Assembly (NCBI GenBank): GCA_003221515.1
Contig: QHSI01000118.1
Coordinates: 1 to 64,000 of the forward strand
Origin: Candidatus Rokuibacteriota bacterium
Lineage (GTDB): Bacteria; Methylomirabilota; Methylomirabilia; Rokubacteriales; CSP1-6
Length of the DNA stretch: 64,000 nt
Direction of reading: 5' to 3'
Part shown: positions 1 through 6,575 of the stretch, piece by piece
Position numbering within the stretch: position 1 is the stretch's first letter
How the letters are laid out: every line of letters begins with the position of its first letter
Translations under genes and position numbers: made by a program
Notes under the pieces: generated by a model
Told to the model about the DNA's origin: nothing
The model's database searches: none
Seen by the model: the letters and a program-made list of their open reading frames with translations, nothing else

Positions 1-27
1 CACACCGCTGACAGCCACGGCAACTGA
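1..27 (+). CDS. possible C-terminal tail of a further array peptide (partial)
   Basis: The first eight codons run in frame into TGA at 25-27 and would end a protein in HTADSHGN. The short polar tail ending in GN resembles the end of the fourth array peptide (AGN), and the next gene's Shine-Dalgarno follows 15 nt later, as between the other array members. Only eight residues are visible, so this is a guess that the peptide array continues upstream of the window. Confidence 0.25.
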   Translation, partial: HTADSHGN

Positions 28-51
28 TCACGTCACATCAACGGAGGACGC

Positions 52-216
52 ATGAAGCTCCACATCGAAGAGCTCGAGCAGCGGATCGCCCCGAGCGTGC
101 AGGGGACCGGCGGCTACGAGGGCCAGCCGGGTCACCAGTGCAACGCTGGGCAGAATCCCTCCGGCAGCGCGAACCCCGAGGGGACCGCAAACCCCGAACG
201 CAGCGCCAATCCATAA
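52..216 (+). CDS. array peptide 1, IEELEQRIAP leader with Gly/Asn/Pro-rich tail
   Basis: This is a 54-residue peptide with GGAGG at 43-47, 4 nt before the ATG. Residues 1-14 (MKLHIEELEQRIAP) are the conserved block shared by the four adjacent small genes. Residues 15-54 are low complexity (Gly, Asn, Pro, Ser, Glu), with one Cys at residue 30 and repeated NP-type motifs near the end. It has no signal peptide or membrane segment. The constant N-terminus and variable tail suggest a leader/core layout recognised by a shared export or processing protein, most likely the PqqD-M50-HlyD fusion encoded downstream. The function is unknown; the LExR-type block only resembles N-terminal sorting motifs such as LEPR-XLL. 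Confidence 0.75.
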   Translation: MKLHIEELEQRIAPSVQGTGGYEGQPGHQCNAGQNPSGSANPEGTANPERSANP

Positions 217-255
217 CACTGTGCTAGCGAAACCCTAGACGGAGAGGAAGCCCAG

Positions 256-408
256 ATGAAAGCGTTCAAGATCGAAGAGCTCGAGCAGCGGATCGCGCCG
301 TCGAGCGCCGACTTCCCGCCGGGACAGTTCCCGTCGGGCAACCCGGCGCACGCCCCGGGCCTGAGTAACCCGAACGAGGTTCCCGCCACCAACCCGAGCA
401 ACGATTAA
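256..408 (+). CDS. array peptide 2, IEELEQRIAP leader with Pro/Asn-rich tail
   Basis: This is a 50-residue peptide starting at ATG 256, preceded by a purine-rich GGAGAGGAAG at 241-250. Residues 1-15 (MKAFKIEELEQRIAP) align with the leader block of its neighbours at both protein and DNA level. The tail (residues 16-50) is rich in Pro, Asn, Ser and Gly, has no Cys, and ends in NPSND. The gene lies 39 nt after peptide 1 and 27 nt before peptide 3, with a ribosome-binding site of its own. The near-identical leader and divergent tail point to gene duplication followed by diversification of the tail. Confidence 0.75.
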   Translation: MKAFKIEELEQRIAPSSADFPPGQFPSGNPAHAPGLSNPNEVPATNPSND

Positions 409-435
409 TTAGCCAGTAAAGGAGGGTGAAGAGAA

Positions 436-597
436 ATGAAAGAGCTCAAGATCGAGGAGCTCGAGCAGCGGATCGCGCCTTCTGAGGTGGGAAAGGGGCT
501 GGGGATCGGCAACCCCGGCAACAACAACCCCCCCTTGAACAACACGAACAACCCCGGCAACGAGGGCACCGGGGGCAAGGTGTCCACTGGTCCCTAA
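436..597 (+). CDS. array peptide 3, IEELEQRIAP leader with Asn/Gly/Pro-rich tail
   Basis: This is a 53-residue peptide with a strong SD (GGAGGG at 421-426). Residues 1-15 (MKELKIEELEQRIAP) carry the shared block. Residues 16-53 contain runs of Asn and NPG/NNP units and end in STGP. No Cys, signal peptide or hydrophobic segment is visible. The leader DNA (codons 6-15) is almost identical to that of peptides 2 and 4, while the tails are not alignable except in composition. Expected partners are the other array peptides and the PqqD-M50-HlyD protein at 917-3361. Confidence 0.75.
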   Translation: MKELKIEELEQRIAPSEVGKGLGIGNPGNNNPPLNNTNNPGNEGTGGKVSTGP

Positions 598-654
598 CGG
601 CGGCCGTCCAGCCTTGGCGTGACACGCCAGGGAAAGAAGAAAAAGGAGGAACAC

Positions 655-804
655 GTGAGAGAGCTAAAGGTCGAAGAGCTCGAGCAGCGGATTGCGCCGG
701 ACACCGTCGGGGCGCTGCACAACAACCCGGACAACCCCAACAACAACAACCACCACAACGCTGTTCCCAACGGTGCGATTCCGGAAGGGCCGGCAGGCAA
801 CTAG
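655..804 (+). CDS. array peptide 4, VEELEQRIAP leader with Asn/His/Pro-rich tail
   Basis: This is a 49-residue peptide. The start is placed at GTG 655 because GGAGG at 645-649 lies 5 nt upstream and the resulting N-terminus (REL-KVEELEQRIAP) aligns with the other three peptides. The longer frame from 619 would add 12 Lys/Glu-rich residues and has no ribosome-binding site. The tail has an Asn run followed by HH and ends in PAGN. It is the last peptide of the array, followed by a 14-bp perfect hairpin and then the exporter-like gene. Confidence 0.75.
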   Translation: MRELKVEELEQRIAPDTVGALHNNPDNPNNNNHHNAVPNGAIPEGPAGN

Positions 805-845
805 AGCCCGCAGCCCAATCGGCACCATGAGTCCGGGGTAGTCGA

Positions 846-877
846 AGGGCCGCTGCCGGCACTCCGGCAGCGGCCCT
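846..877 (+). terminator. perfect 14-bp hairpin between peptide array and M50/HlyD gene
   Basis: AGGGCCGCTGCCGG (846-859) pairs perfectly with 864-877 across a CACT loop. No T-run follows, so it may be a partial terminator, attenuator or RNA-stability element rather than a full Rho-independent terminator. Its position, after four short genes and before one large membrane-protein gene, would let the peptides be made in excess over the exporter, as is common between precursor-peptide and transporter genes. Confidence 0.65.
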
Positions 878-916
878 CACTGACCGCGCCCGGCAAGCGG
901 GGGTGAGCTCGTACTG

Positions 917-3361
917 ATGGGAGTCGCAGAGCCCAAGCTCCGGAGCGACCTCGTGATCAGCCGGCAGGATGACGCGGTCGTCCTGAAGGATCCGGTGACC
1001 GGGCGGTTCTTCCGCTTCGGCGACGCCGAGCATTTCATCACGAGCCAGCTCGACGGCGCCACGCCGCTCGACGTCGTCCGCCGGCGAGCCGGCGAGGCGT
1101 TCGGGTCCGTGCCGGAGCCGGGAATGCTCGAAGGGTTCGTCGCCTCGCTCCGGCGCATCGGCCTACTCGAGGCCGACGCAGCAGCGCTCGACCGTCCGAC
1201 CGCCCGGTACCGGCGGACCCGTGGGAGCCCTCTCTATCTGAGGCTCAGCGCCTTCGACCCCGATAGCCTCCTGGACCGGATGATCGGCAAGGTCGGCTTC
1301 TTTTTCACGCCGGCCTTCCTCGTTCTCTCCGCGGCCGTGATCGCGCTCGGGCTCGGCATCGCCCTCGCCGAGTGGAGCGACATTACCCGGGATCTCCAGC
1401 GCCTCTGGCGTTTCGAGATGATCCTCGCGGCGTGGCTGATCGTTTTTGCGGTCACCACGGCGCACGAGTTCGCGCACAGCCTGACCTGCAAGCGATTCGG
1501 GGGCCACGTCCACGAGATGGGGTTCCTCCTCATCTATTTCCAGCTCGCCTTCTACTGCAACGTGAGCGACGCCTGGCTCTTTCCCGAGAAGAGAAAGCGC
1601 CTCGGGGTGACCATGGCGGGCCCCTACTTCGAGATGTTCCTCTGGGCCCTGGCCGTCATCGCCTGGCGGATCACCGAGCCGGGCACGTGGCCCAGCGCGG
1701 TTGCGCTGGTGGTGGTCGCCACCTCCGCCTTCAAGCTCTTCATCAACCTCAACCCCCTGATCAAGCTCGACGGCTACTACCTGCTGAGCGACGCGCTGGG
1801 GATTCACAACCTCCGCGCGCGCGCGTTCGGCTATCTCAAGCGCCGGCTGTCGGCTCTGGTGGCGTCGCCGGGCCGGGCGACGGAGGAGCCCACGCCTCGG
1901 GAGCGACGGGTCTACCTGGCGTACGGCCTCCTGGCCGGCGGCTACTCCGCGTGGCTCCTCAGCTGGGTGGCGCTGGCGATGGGTGGCTGGCTCACCGAGC
2001 GCTACCAGGGCGCCGGGGCGATCGTCTACACGAGCTTGCTCGGGCTCGCGTTTCAGAACCCCTTGCGGCGCTGGAGCGCGAGAGCCGGGCTCAGCGCCTG
2101 GCGCGAGCGCGTGAACGCGCGCTGGAAGGCGCTCCACGGTCCGGTGCGAGCGCTTTTGCTGCTCGGCCTCTCCCTGGCCGTGCTCTTCCTCGCGCCGTGG
2201 CAGCTCACGGTCTCGGGTGACTTCTCGGTCGCTCCGCGCCACAACTCCGACGTGCGCGCGGAGGTCGACGGGATCATCGCCGAGGTCTACATCGACGAGG
2301 GCCAGCGGGTCGCGGCGGGCGAGCTGATCGTCCGGCTCGCCGATCGGGATTATCGGGCCGAGCTCAGGGCTGTCGGCGCACAGATCGACGAGACGTTGGC
2401 CCGGCTCAACATGCTGCGGGCGGGACCGCGAGCCGAGGAGCTTCGCCTGGCGCGGCAGAACGTCGAGACCGCCGAGACCCGGCGCGAGCACGCCCGCCGC
2501 CGGTACGAGGAGGCGGAGCAGATGCAGGCCGCCCGGCTGGCCAAAGCGACGGCCGACGTCGCGACGGGCGAAGAGCGGCTGCGGTACGCTCGCAAGGATC
2601 TGGAGCGCTTCCGGGCGCTCTTCGCGACCGAGCTGATCTCCCGGCGAACGCTCGAGGAGGCCCAGGAGCTGGCGGGGATCCGCGAGAAGGAGCTGGTGGC
2701 CGCTCGAGCAGAGCTGGGGACCGTGTCGGCCGGCGATCTGTCGTCCACCGGCGATCTGGCCGGGTTCCGCAAGGAGATGGCCGTGGCCCAGCAGGAAGCG
2801 GAAGAAGCCCGGGGCCGGCTCCGGCTGCTCGCGGCGGGAAGCCGGCCCGAGGAGATCGAGGGGGCCGAGGCGGTGCTGGCGCGACTGGTGGGCCAGCGGA
2901 GCCACCTCGAGGACCAGCTCCGGCTCGTCATGGTGCGGAGCGCGGTTGCGGGCGTCGTCACGACACCGAAGCCGCGCGAGAAGATCGGACAGTACCTGAA
3001 GAAGGGCGACCTCGTCGTCGAGGTGCACGAGTTCGAGACCGTGAGGGCGGAGATCGCCATCCCGGAGAGAGAGATCGGCGACGTGAAGGTCGGACAGGCG
3101 GTCGTCGTCAAGGCCCGGGCCTATCCTGAGCGCGCCTTTCAGGGCCGGGTGACCGCGATCGCGCCGGCCGCCATCAAGGAGGAGGAGGGCTGGCGGGGCA
3201 AGGTGTTCAGAGTGACGACCGCCCTCGAAAACCCCGACCTTCTCCTGCGGCCCGAGATGACGGGAACCGCCAAGATCTACTGCGGCGAGCGTCGGCTACT
3301 CAACGTCCTCACCAGAAGGCTCGCCCGCTACCTGCGGGTCGAGTTCTGGTCCTGGTGGTAA
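917..3361 (+). CDS. PqqD-like / M50 site-2 metalloprotease / HlyD adaptor fusion
   Basis: This 814-aa membrane protein has three parts. Residues ~8-86 look like a PqqD-type peptide-recognition domain. Residues ~120-410 are a multi-pass M50 (site-2 protease) core with zinc motif HEFAH (183-187) and the second metal motif NPLIKLDG (279-286). Residues ~430-814 are a periplasmic HlyD-type adaptor with a lipoyl-like segment (VDGIIAEVYIDEGQ), a long Glu/Arg/Ala-rich coiled coil (~480-660), the returning half-motif and a beta-barrel. PqqD-like domains bind leader peptides in RiPP systems, M50 proteases cleave in or near the membrane, and HlyD adaptors link inner-membrane exporters to the outer envelope. 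Directly downstream of the peptide array, it is the best candidate to bind, cleave and export those peptides. No ATPase or outer-membrane channel is visible. The start is ATG 917, with a weak purine stretch at ~899-906. Confidence 0.85.
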   Translation: MGVAEPKLRSDLVISRQDDAVVLKDPVTGRFFRFGDAEHFITSQLDGATPLDVVRRRAGEAFGSVPEPGMLEGFVASLRRIGLLEADAAALDRPTARYRRTRGSPLYLRLSAFDPDSLLDRMIGKVGFFFTPAFLVLSAAVIALGLGIALAEWSDITRDLQRLWRFEMILAAWLIVFAVTTAHEFAHSLTCKRFGGHVHEMGFLLIYFQLAFYCNVSDAWLFPEKRKRLGVTMAGPYFEMFLWALAVIAWRITEPGTWPSAVALVVVATSAFKLFINLNPLIKLDGYYLLSDALGIHNLRARAFGYLKRRLSALVASPGRATEEPTPRERRVYLAYGLLAGGYSAWLLSWVALAMGGWLTERYQGAGAIVYTSLLGLAFQNPLRRWSARAGLSAWRERVNARWKALHGPVRALLLLGLSLAVLFLAPWQLTVSGDFSVAPRHNSDVRAEVDGIIAEVYIDEGQRVAAGELIVRLADRDYRAELRAVGAQIDETLARLNMLRAGPRAEELRLARQNVETAETRREHARRRYEEAEQMQAARLAKATADVATGEERLRYARKDLERFRALFATELISRRTLEEAQELAGIREKELVAARAELGTVSAGDLSSTGDLAGFRKEMAVAQQEAEEARGRLRLLAAGSRPEEIEGAEAVLARLVGQRSHLEDQLRLVMVRSAVAGVVTTPKPREKIGQYLKKGDLVVEVHEFETVRAEIAIPEREIGDVKVGQAVVVKARAYPERAFQGRVTAIAPAAIKEEEGWRGKVFRVTTALENPDLLLRPEMTGTAKIYCGERRLLNVLTRRLARYLRVEFWSWW

Positions 3362-3601
3362 TGCCCGAAGCTCCCCCGGGCGGGACTGGAACTTCCTCGG
3401 CGTGATCTCGCTGCGCACGGAGCCGAGGCGCCCGCCGTTGCGCGCGTGATCGGCCTGCCGACGAAGATCGTGCGCCGGGGCTCGACCATCGGTCTTCACG
3501 GCGGCGTGGATGGCGGGGCGCGTCCGACGACGGGACCGCTGCCGCCGCCGTGGCGCTACGACGACCACTATGGCTTCAGCAGCGTGAGCTGCGCCGAGTA
3601 G
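3362..3601 (+). other. open stretch after the exporter gene, possible gene remnant
   Basis: After the stop of the M50/HlyD gene the same frame stays open for about 79 codons to TAG at 3599-3601, but it has no credible start or ribosome-binding site at its beginning. The last ~60 codons look protein-like (IGLPTKIVRRGSTIGLHGG, then a Pro-rich patch and an aromatic WRYDDHYGF patch). I do not recognise the family. It could be the 3' end of a decayed gene. Nothing else is seen in 3362-3611. Confidence 0.25.
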
Positions 3602-3611
3602 CACTAGGGTG

Positions 3612-4127
3612 TTATCCGGGCGACTCGAAAGCGAGGGTCGCGTAGCGCATGAAGATGCCGCCGCGGGGCTCGGCGAGCGGACCATTCCCGACCAGGCACG
3701 CGATGACATGCCGAGCCCCTGGCACGGCGCTGCCGCTCACCTCTACCCGATGCTGCGCGTTGAGGCCGACGATGACACCGGTGTTCCGGTCGATCTGGCC
3801 GTTGATCCAGATCTCGCCGTAGTTGTCGATGTTCGTCTCGAACCACACGCGCGAGCCCGCCAGTGGGACCGCGGCGATCCGTTCGGGTACGGTGATGGCG
3901 ATCCGGTACCACGCGAAGGTGAAGCCCTCGGATAGGCTCTCCCGGATATTGCCGCACACCTTCCAGCCCGAATCGTCGTAATCCGCCAGCCGTGCGGGGG
4001 TCGCGCGAAGCCGGGCCGTGAGCCCCTCGTTCGGCTCGCCCGGAACCAGCCCCGTCGCGACACGCCACTCGCTCTTGATCTCCCGCCGGTCCTCTGCCTT
4101 GTTCAGGTCCAGCGCTATCCTCGGCAT
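3612..4127 (-). CDS. carbohydrate-binding-like (GH2 N-terminal type) protein
   Basis: This is a 171-aa protein starting at the ATG whose complement is 4125-4127, preceded by an AACGGAGGGGG ribosome-binding site. The longer upstream frame lacks one. It has the pattern of a galactose-binding jelly roll as found at the N-terminus of family-2 glycosidases: YDDSGWK, a FAWYRIAITVPE strand, VWFETNIDNYGEIWINGQ, and C-terminal strands. No catalytic glycosidase domain follows, so it is a stand-alone binding module. There is no signal peptide, so it is probably cytoplasmic. A stand-alone lectin-like role or a helper of an unlinked enzyme is inferred. Confidence 0.6.
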   Translation of the reverse strand: MPRIALDLNKAEDRREIKSEWRVATGLVPGEPNEGLTARLRATPARLADYDDSGWKVCGNIRESLSEGFTFAWYRIAITVPERIAAVPLAGSRVWFETNIDNYGEIWINGQIDRNTGVIVGLNAQHRVEVSGSAVPGARHVIACLVGNGPLAEPRGGIFMRYATLAFESPG

Positions 4128-4172
4128 TGCCCCCTCCGTTAGCGACCCTCTCGCCGCTGAAGATGTCGCGAC

Positions 4173-4201
4173 TCGACCCGGGATCGGGCGGACAGTATAC
4201 T
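4173..4201 (+). promoter_or_regulatory. candidate sigma-70 promoter for the 14-codon ORF
   Basis: TCGACC (4173-4178) is separated by 17 nt from TATACT (4196-4201), a near-consensus -10. Transcription would begin around 4208 and reach the strong ribosome-binding site at 4229-4236. The match is four of six at -35 and five of six at -10. Confidence 0.5.
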
Positions 4202-4241
4202 GCCCGGCCGAAAACTTCAAATCCCCATGAGGAGGAACCGC

Positions 4242-4286
4242 ATGAGCATCGGACGCGTGGGTGCTGGACGAGGCCCTGTGAACTGA
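4242..4286 (+). CDS. 14-aa mini-ORF between a promoter and a terminator
   Basis: The ATG at 4242 has an ideal Shine-Dalgarno (GAGGAGGA, 4229-4236) at 5-nt spacing and encodes MSIGRVGAGRGPVN. An alternative in-frame ATG at 4227 would give 19 residues but overlaps the SD. The stop codon is the first base pair of a perfect hairpin. Promoter, SD, 14 codons and terminator make a complete tiny transcription unit. It could encode a small peptide or be the translated part of a small RNA. No family is recognised. Confidence 0.4.
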   Translation: MSIGRVGAGRGPVN

Positions 4287-4313
4287 GCGGCGCGCCCGAG
4301 CGGGCGCGCCGCT
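4286..4313 (+). terminator. 13-bp perfect GC hairpin
   Basis: 4286-4298 (AGCGGCGCGCCCG) pairs perfectly with 4301-4313 around a two-base AG gap, in practice closing on a GAGC tetraloop. It starts at the stop codon of the 14-codon ORF and lies about 50 bp before the end of the convergent gene at 4363, so it could end transcripts from either side. No T-run follows on the plus strand. Confidence 0.6.
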
Positions 4314-4362
4314 CGTACACACTCAGCCATCAGGCCTGGCTGATCGACGGTCAGTCTTCGGA

Positions 4363-5748
4363 CTAGTCGTCGTCGTCCTCCGACGAGGGCCTTCCGTACA
4401 CCGCGATACACCCTTTCAAACAGTCGGGGTAGGCGTTGTTCGCCGCCAAGGGGACGAATACGTGATTGTTCGCCGCATTGGCGGCGACCGAATGCGCGGT
4501 CCCTGCCGGATGCTGACCGGGGACGGCGGGAACGTTGAGCGTCGGCACGAGCTGGAGCAGCTTTTGTTTCTCCGCGTCGATCACGCCGAGCACGGCAGCC
4601 CCCTGGGACACGTTGACGGGCGCGGAGCTCGCGGTTCCGACTGGAGGCCGTGCCGGCGTAATCGCGTTGGGCGCGAACGGGCTGCCCGACGAGGCCGTGT
4701 AGTAGTTACCGTCACCCTTGTTGAACCAGACTTCGTCACCGGCCCCCACTCCCGGCAGGATCTTGTCGACGGCGCCCGTCTTTGCGTCGATGATCACGTA
4801 CCTCGGCGCGGCGGAATTCGGATTCCTGTCCGCATTCCCCGTCCAGACACCGCCCGCCGTGTCGAACACCACATTGCAGCCGACCAGCAGATCTTGCCTG
4901 GGCCCGCGGGCGAGGCCGGCCGGCGAGCAGAGCTCGACCGGATAGACCGCTTCGATCACGCCGGTCGTCGAGATGCGCACGACTCCTCCGTGCGAGGGCG
5001 TCGAGCCGATCTGCGGGATGGAGAGATAGAACTTGCCAGTGTCCGGATCCCACACCGGTTGTTCGGCGCCGTTGGTCGCATCAACCCCATGGGCCGCGTC
5101 GAAGTCGATGTTCGTCACGACGGTGAGAGCCCCGTTCGCCTTGTTGACCTTGATCACGGTGCCGAACGGCGGGTCTGAAGCGTTGTTGATCACCAGGAGC
5201 AGCCCATCCTTCGGATCGTACGCGAGCTCGTCGGCGCGTGTTTTCTCGCCCGCTCTCGTGAAGACCTCGCTGACGGTCGTCGGCGGGCTGGTCCTGAGGT
5301 CGACCGTGAGCACGCGGCTCGGTGCGTCGGTCACGAACAGGAAGGGGAACGCGCCAACGACGCCGTTGGGGCCGGCGCAATCGTTGGCGCCGGCAGCGGG
5401 CACGCACGGCACGAACCCGGCGAACGGGGCGTGTCCATTGTTGGGCGCGATCTGCGTGATGAACGTGTCGGTCCCGGCGTCCACGACATCGACGGCCTTG
5501 TTGGAACGGTCGGCGAGGTAGTACGTCTGCGTTGCCGGGTCGACGAAGCTGATATCGAACGAGTAGAGAGCGCCGGCCGTGGTGTTCGCGGAACTCACCG
5601 GCACCGGAATCGTCTTGAGAAGGCTGATGGGGCCTCGAGCTCGTCCGTAGTCCCGGTCGCCGGCGCGGCCGGGCGTCGTCCCGAAGAGCAGGAGGGAGAC
5701 GGTGACGAGCAGAAGCGGGATCAGCGCGAGCGTGCACTTTCGCGTCAT
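4363..5748 (-). CDS. secreted beta-propeller (YVTN/NHL-like) protein
   Basis: This is a 461-aa protein. The start is the ATG at complement 5746-5748 (MTRKCTLALIP), with GGAGG 7 nt upstream. The N-terminus is a classical signal peptide (basic residues, then ALIPLLLVTVSLLLF). The mature part is a series of beta-rich blades with recurring VDVVDAGTDTFITQIAPN, LTVDLRTSPP, VIKVNKANGAL and GVVRISTTGVI segments, typical of YVTN/SMP-30-like propellers. It has several Cys, which suit periplasmic disulfides, and ends in an acidic SEDDDD tail. It stands alone. The role is unknown; propellers of this kind bind ligands or partners outside the cell. Confidence 0.65.
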   Translation of the reverse strand: MTRKCTLALIPLLLVTVSLLLFGTTPGRAGDRDYGRARGPISLLKTIPVPVSSANTTAGALYSFDISFVDPATQTYYLADRSNKAVDVVDAGTDTFITQIAPNNGHAPFAGFVPCVPAAGANDCAGPNGVVGAFPFLFVTDAPSRVLTVDLRTSPPTTVSEVFTRAGEKTRADELAYDPKDGLLLVINNASDPPFGTVIKVNKANGALTVVTNIDFDAAHGVDATNGAEQPVWDPDTGKFYLSIPQIGSTPSHGGVVRISTTGVIEAVYPVELCSPAGLARGPRQDLLVGCNVVFDTAGGVWTGNADRNPNSAAPRYVIIDAKTGAVDKILPGVGAGDEVWFNKGDGNYYTASSGSPFAPNAITPARPPVGTASSAPVNVSQGAAVLGVIDAEKQKLLQLVPTLNVPAVPGQHPAGTAHSVAANAANNHVFVPLAANNAYPDCLKGCIAVYGRPSSEDDDD

Positions 5749-5868
5749 TGCGGACCTCCACTTGTGAGCCGCCAAAGGTCAAGCCGCACTCGTGAAGCAT
5801 GCGGACGTTTCGTCACCCGCGCGCCGCGCTCGTGTCGCGGAGCCGGGGCCGCGGAGGAGAAGACCGGG

Positions 5869-6168
5869 CTACGCGAACAGCTGCGGCGGAGCTCGGGCGG
5901 AGAGGGACTCGCGTGGACGCGCCGAGGGGACCTGCGGCCTGTGCGGGCGGATCACGCCCAGGCAGACGACGACAGGGCCTATGGGATCATCGACTCGGGC
6001 GTCGACGGCGCCGACGGCGCCGGTGATGAAGAGGATGACGTCGTCCCAGTCGTTGTCGTCGTAGAGACCGGGAATCCACACCGGGTCCGTGGGACAGGCA
6101 TGGGCAATGGAAGGCAGCGTGAGCAGGACGCCCAGGAGCAGGACAGCGAGCGACGCCCTGCGACTCAT
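5869..6168 (-). CDS. small secreted protein of unknown function
   Basis: This is a predicted 99-aa protein from the ATG at complement 6166-6168 (MSRRASLAVLLLGVLLTLPSI), a clear signal peptide with cleavage likely after AHA. The short mature part has an Asp/Trp-rich segment (YDDNDWDDVILFITGAVGAV) and a basic Pro/Arg-rich tail that may be read-through of non-coding sequence. No good ribosome-binding site precedes the ATG. The frame extends further upstream to 6300, but that part looks non-coding. No family is recognised. Confidence 0.4.
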   Translation of the reverse strand: MSRRASLAVLLLGVLLTLPSIAHACPTDPVWIPGLYDDNDWDDVILFITGAVGAVDARVDDPIGPVVVCLGVIRPHRPQVPSARPRESLSARAPPQLFA

Positions 6169-6299
6169 GGCCCGCGACCATACGCCGCTACGCCGACGGG
6201 CGCAAGGGCACGCGACCTGGGCCTCCCGACGTTCGCATTGACTCGCCGCCCTCGCGCGCTTAGGTTCACAGGAGATCACAGGAAGCCAAGGAGGATTCA

Positions 6300-6572
6300 A
6301 TGCCGAAGTTCGTGATCGAGCGTGAGATCCCGGGCGCGGGAAAGCTGTCCGGGCAGGAGCTCCACGCGATTTCTCAGAAATCGTGCGGAGTCCTCCAGAC
6401 CATGGGGCCGAAGATCCAGTGGCTCCAGAGCTACGTGACCGACGACAAGATCTACTGTGTCTACATCGCGCCGGACGAAGAGACCGTGCGACGGCACGCC
6501 CAGCAGGGAGGGTTCCCTGCCAACAAGGTCTCTCGTATCCGATCGGTGATCGATCCGACTACGGCCGAGTAG
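6300..6572 (+). CDS. DUF4242 family (SCO4226-like nickel-binding) protein
   Basis: This 90-aa soluble protein has an excellent AAGGAGG ribosome-binding site. The sequence (KFVIEREIPGAG, SYVTDDKIYCVYIAPDEE, HAQQGGFPANKVSRI, ending VIDPTTAE) follows DUF4242, whose Streptomyces member SCO4226 is a small nickel-binding ferredoxin-like fold. It is full length for the family. It is transcribed alone, convergent with the gene at 6576. The physiological role is unknown. Confidence 0.85.
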   Translation: MPKFVIEREIPGAGKLSGQELHAISQKSCGVLQTMGPKIQWLQSYVTDDKIYCVYIAPDEETVRRHAQQGGFPANKVSRIRSVIDPTTAE

Positions 6573-6575
6573 TCG

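Noticed and set aside
64-699. Four regularly spaced ~30-bp repeats resembling a CRISPR array
   Set aside because: The repeats are the leader codons of four genes, spacing varies (204, 180, 219 bp), spacers contain the coding tails and ribosome-binding sites, and no cas gene is near.
446-1033. Long minus-strand frame across the peptide array and the gap
   Set aside because: It runs antisense to four conserved leaders with ribosome-binding sites; its composition is Arg/Ala/Pro-rich noise typical of shadow frames in high-GC DNA.
1163-3028. 621-codon minus-strand frame under the M50/HlyD gene
   Set aside because: It is antisense to clear M50 and HlyD motifs and has His/Arg/Gly-rich shadow composition.
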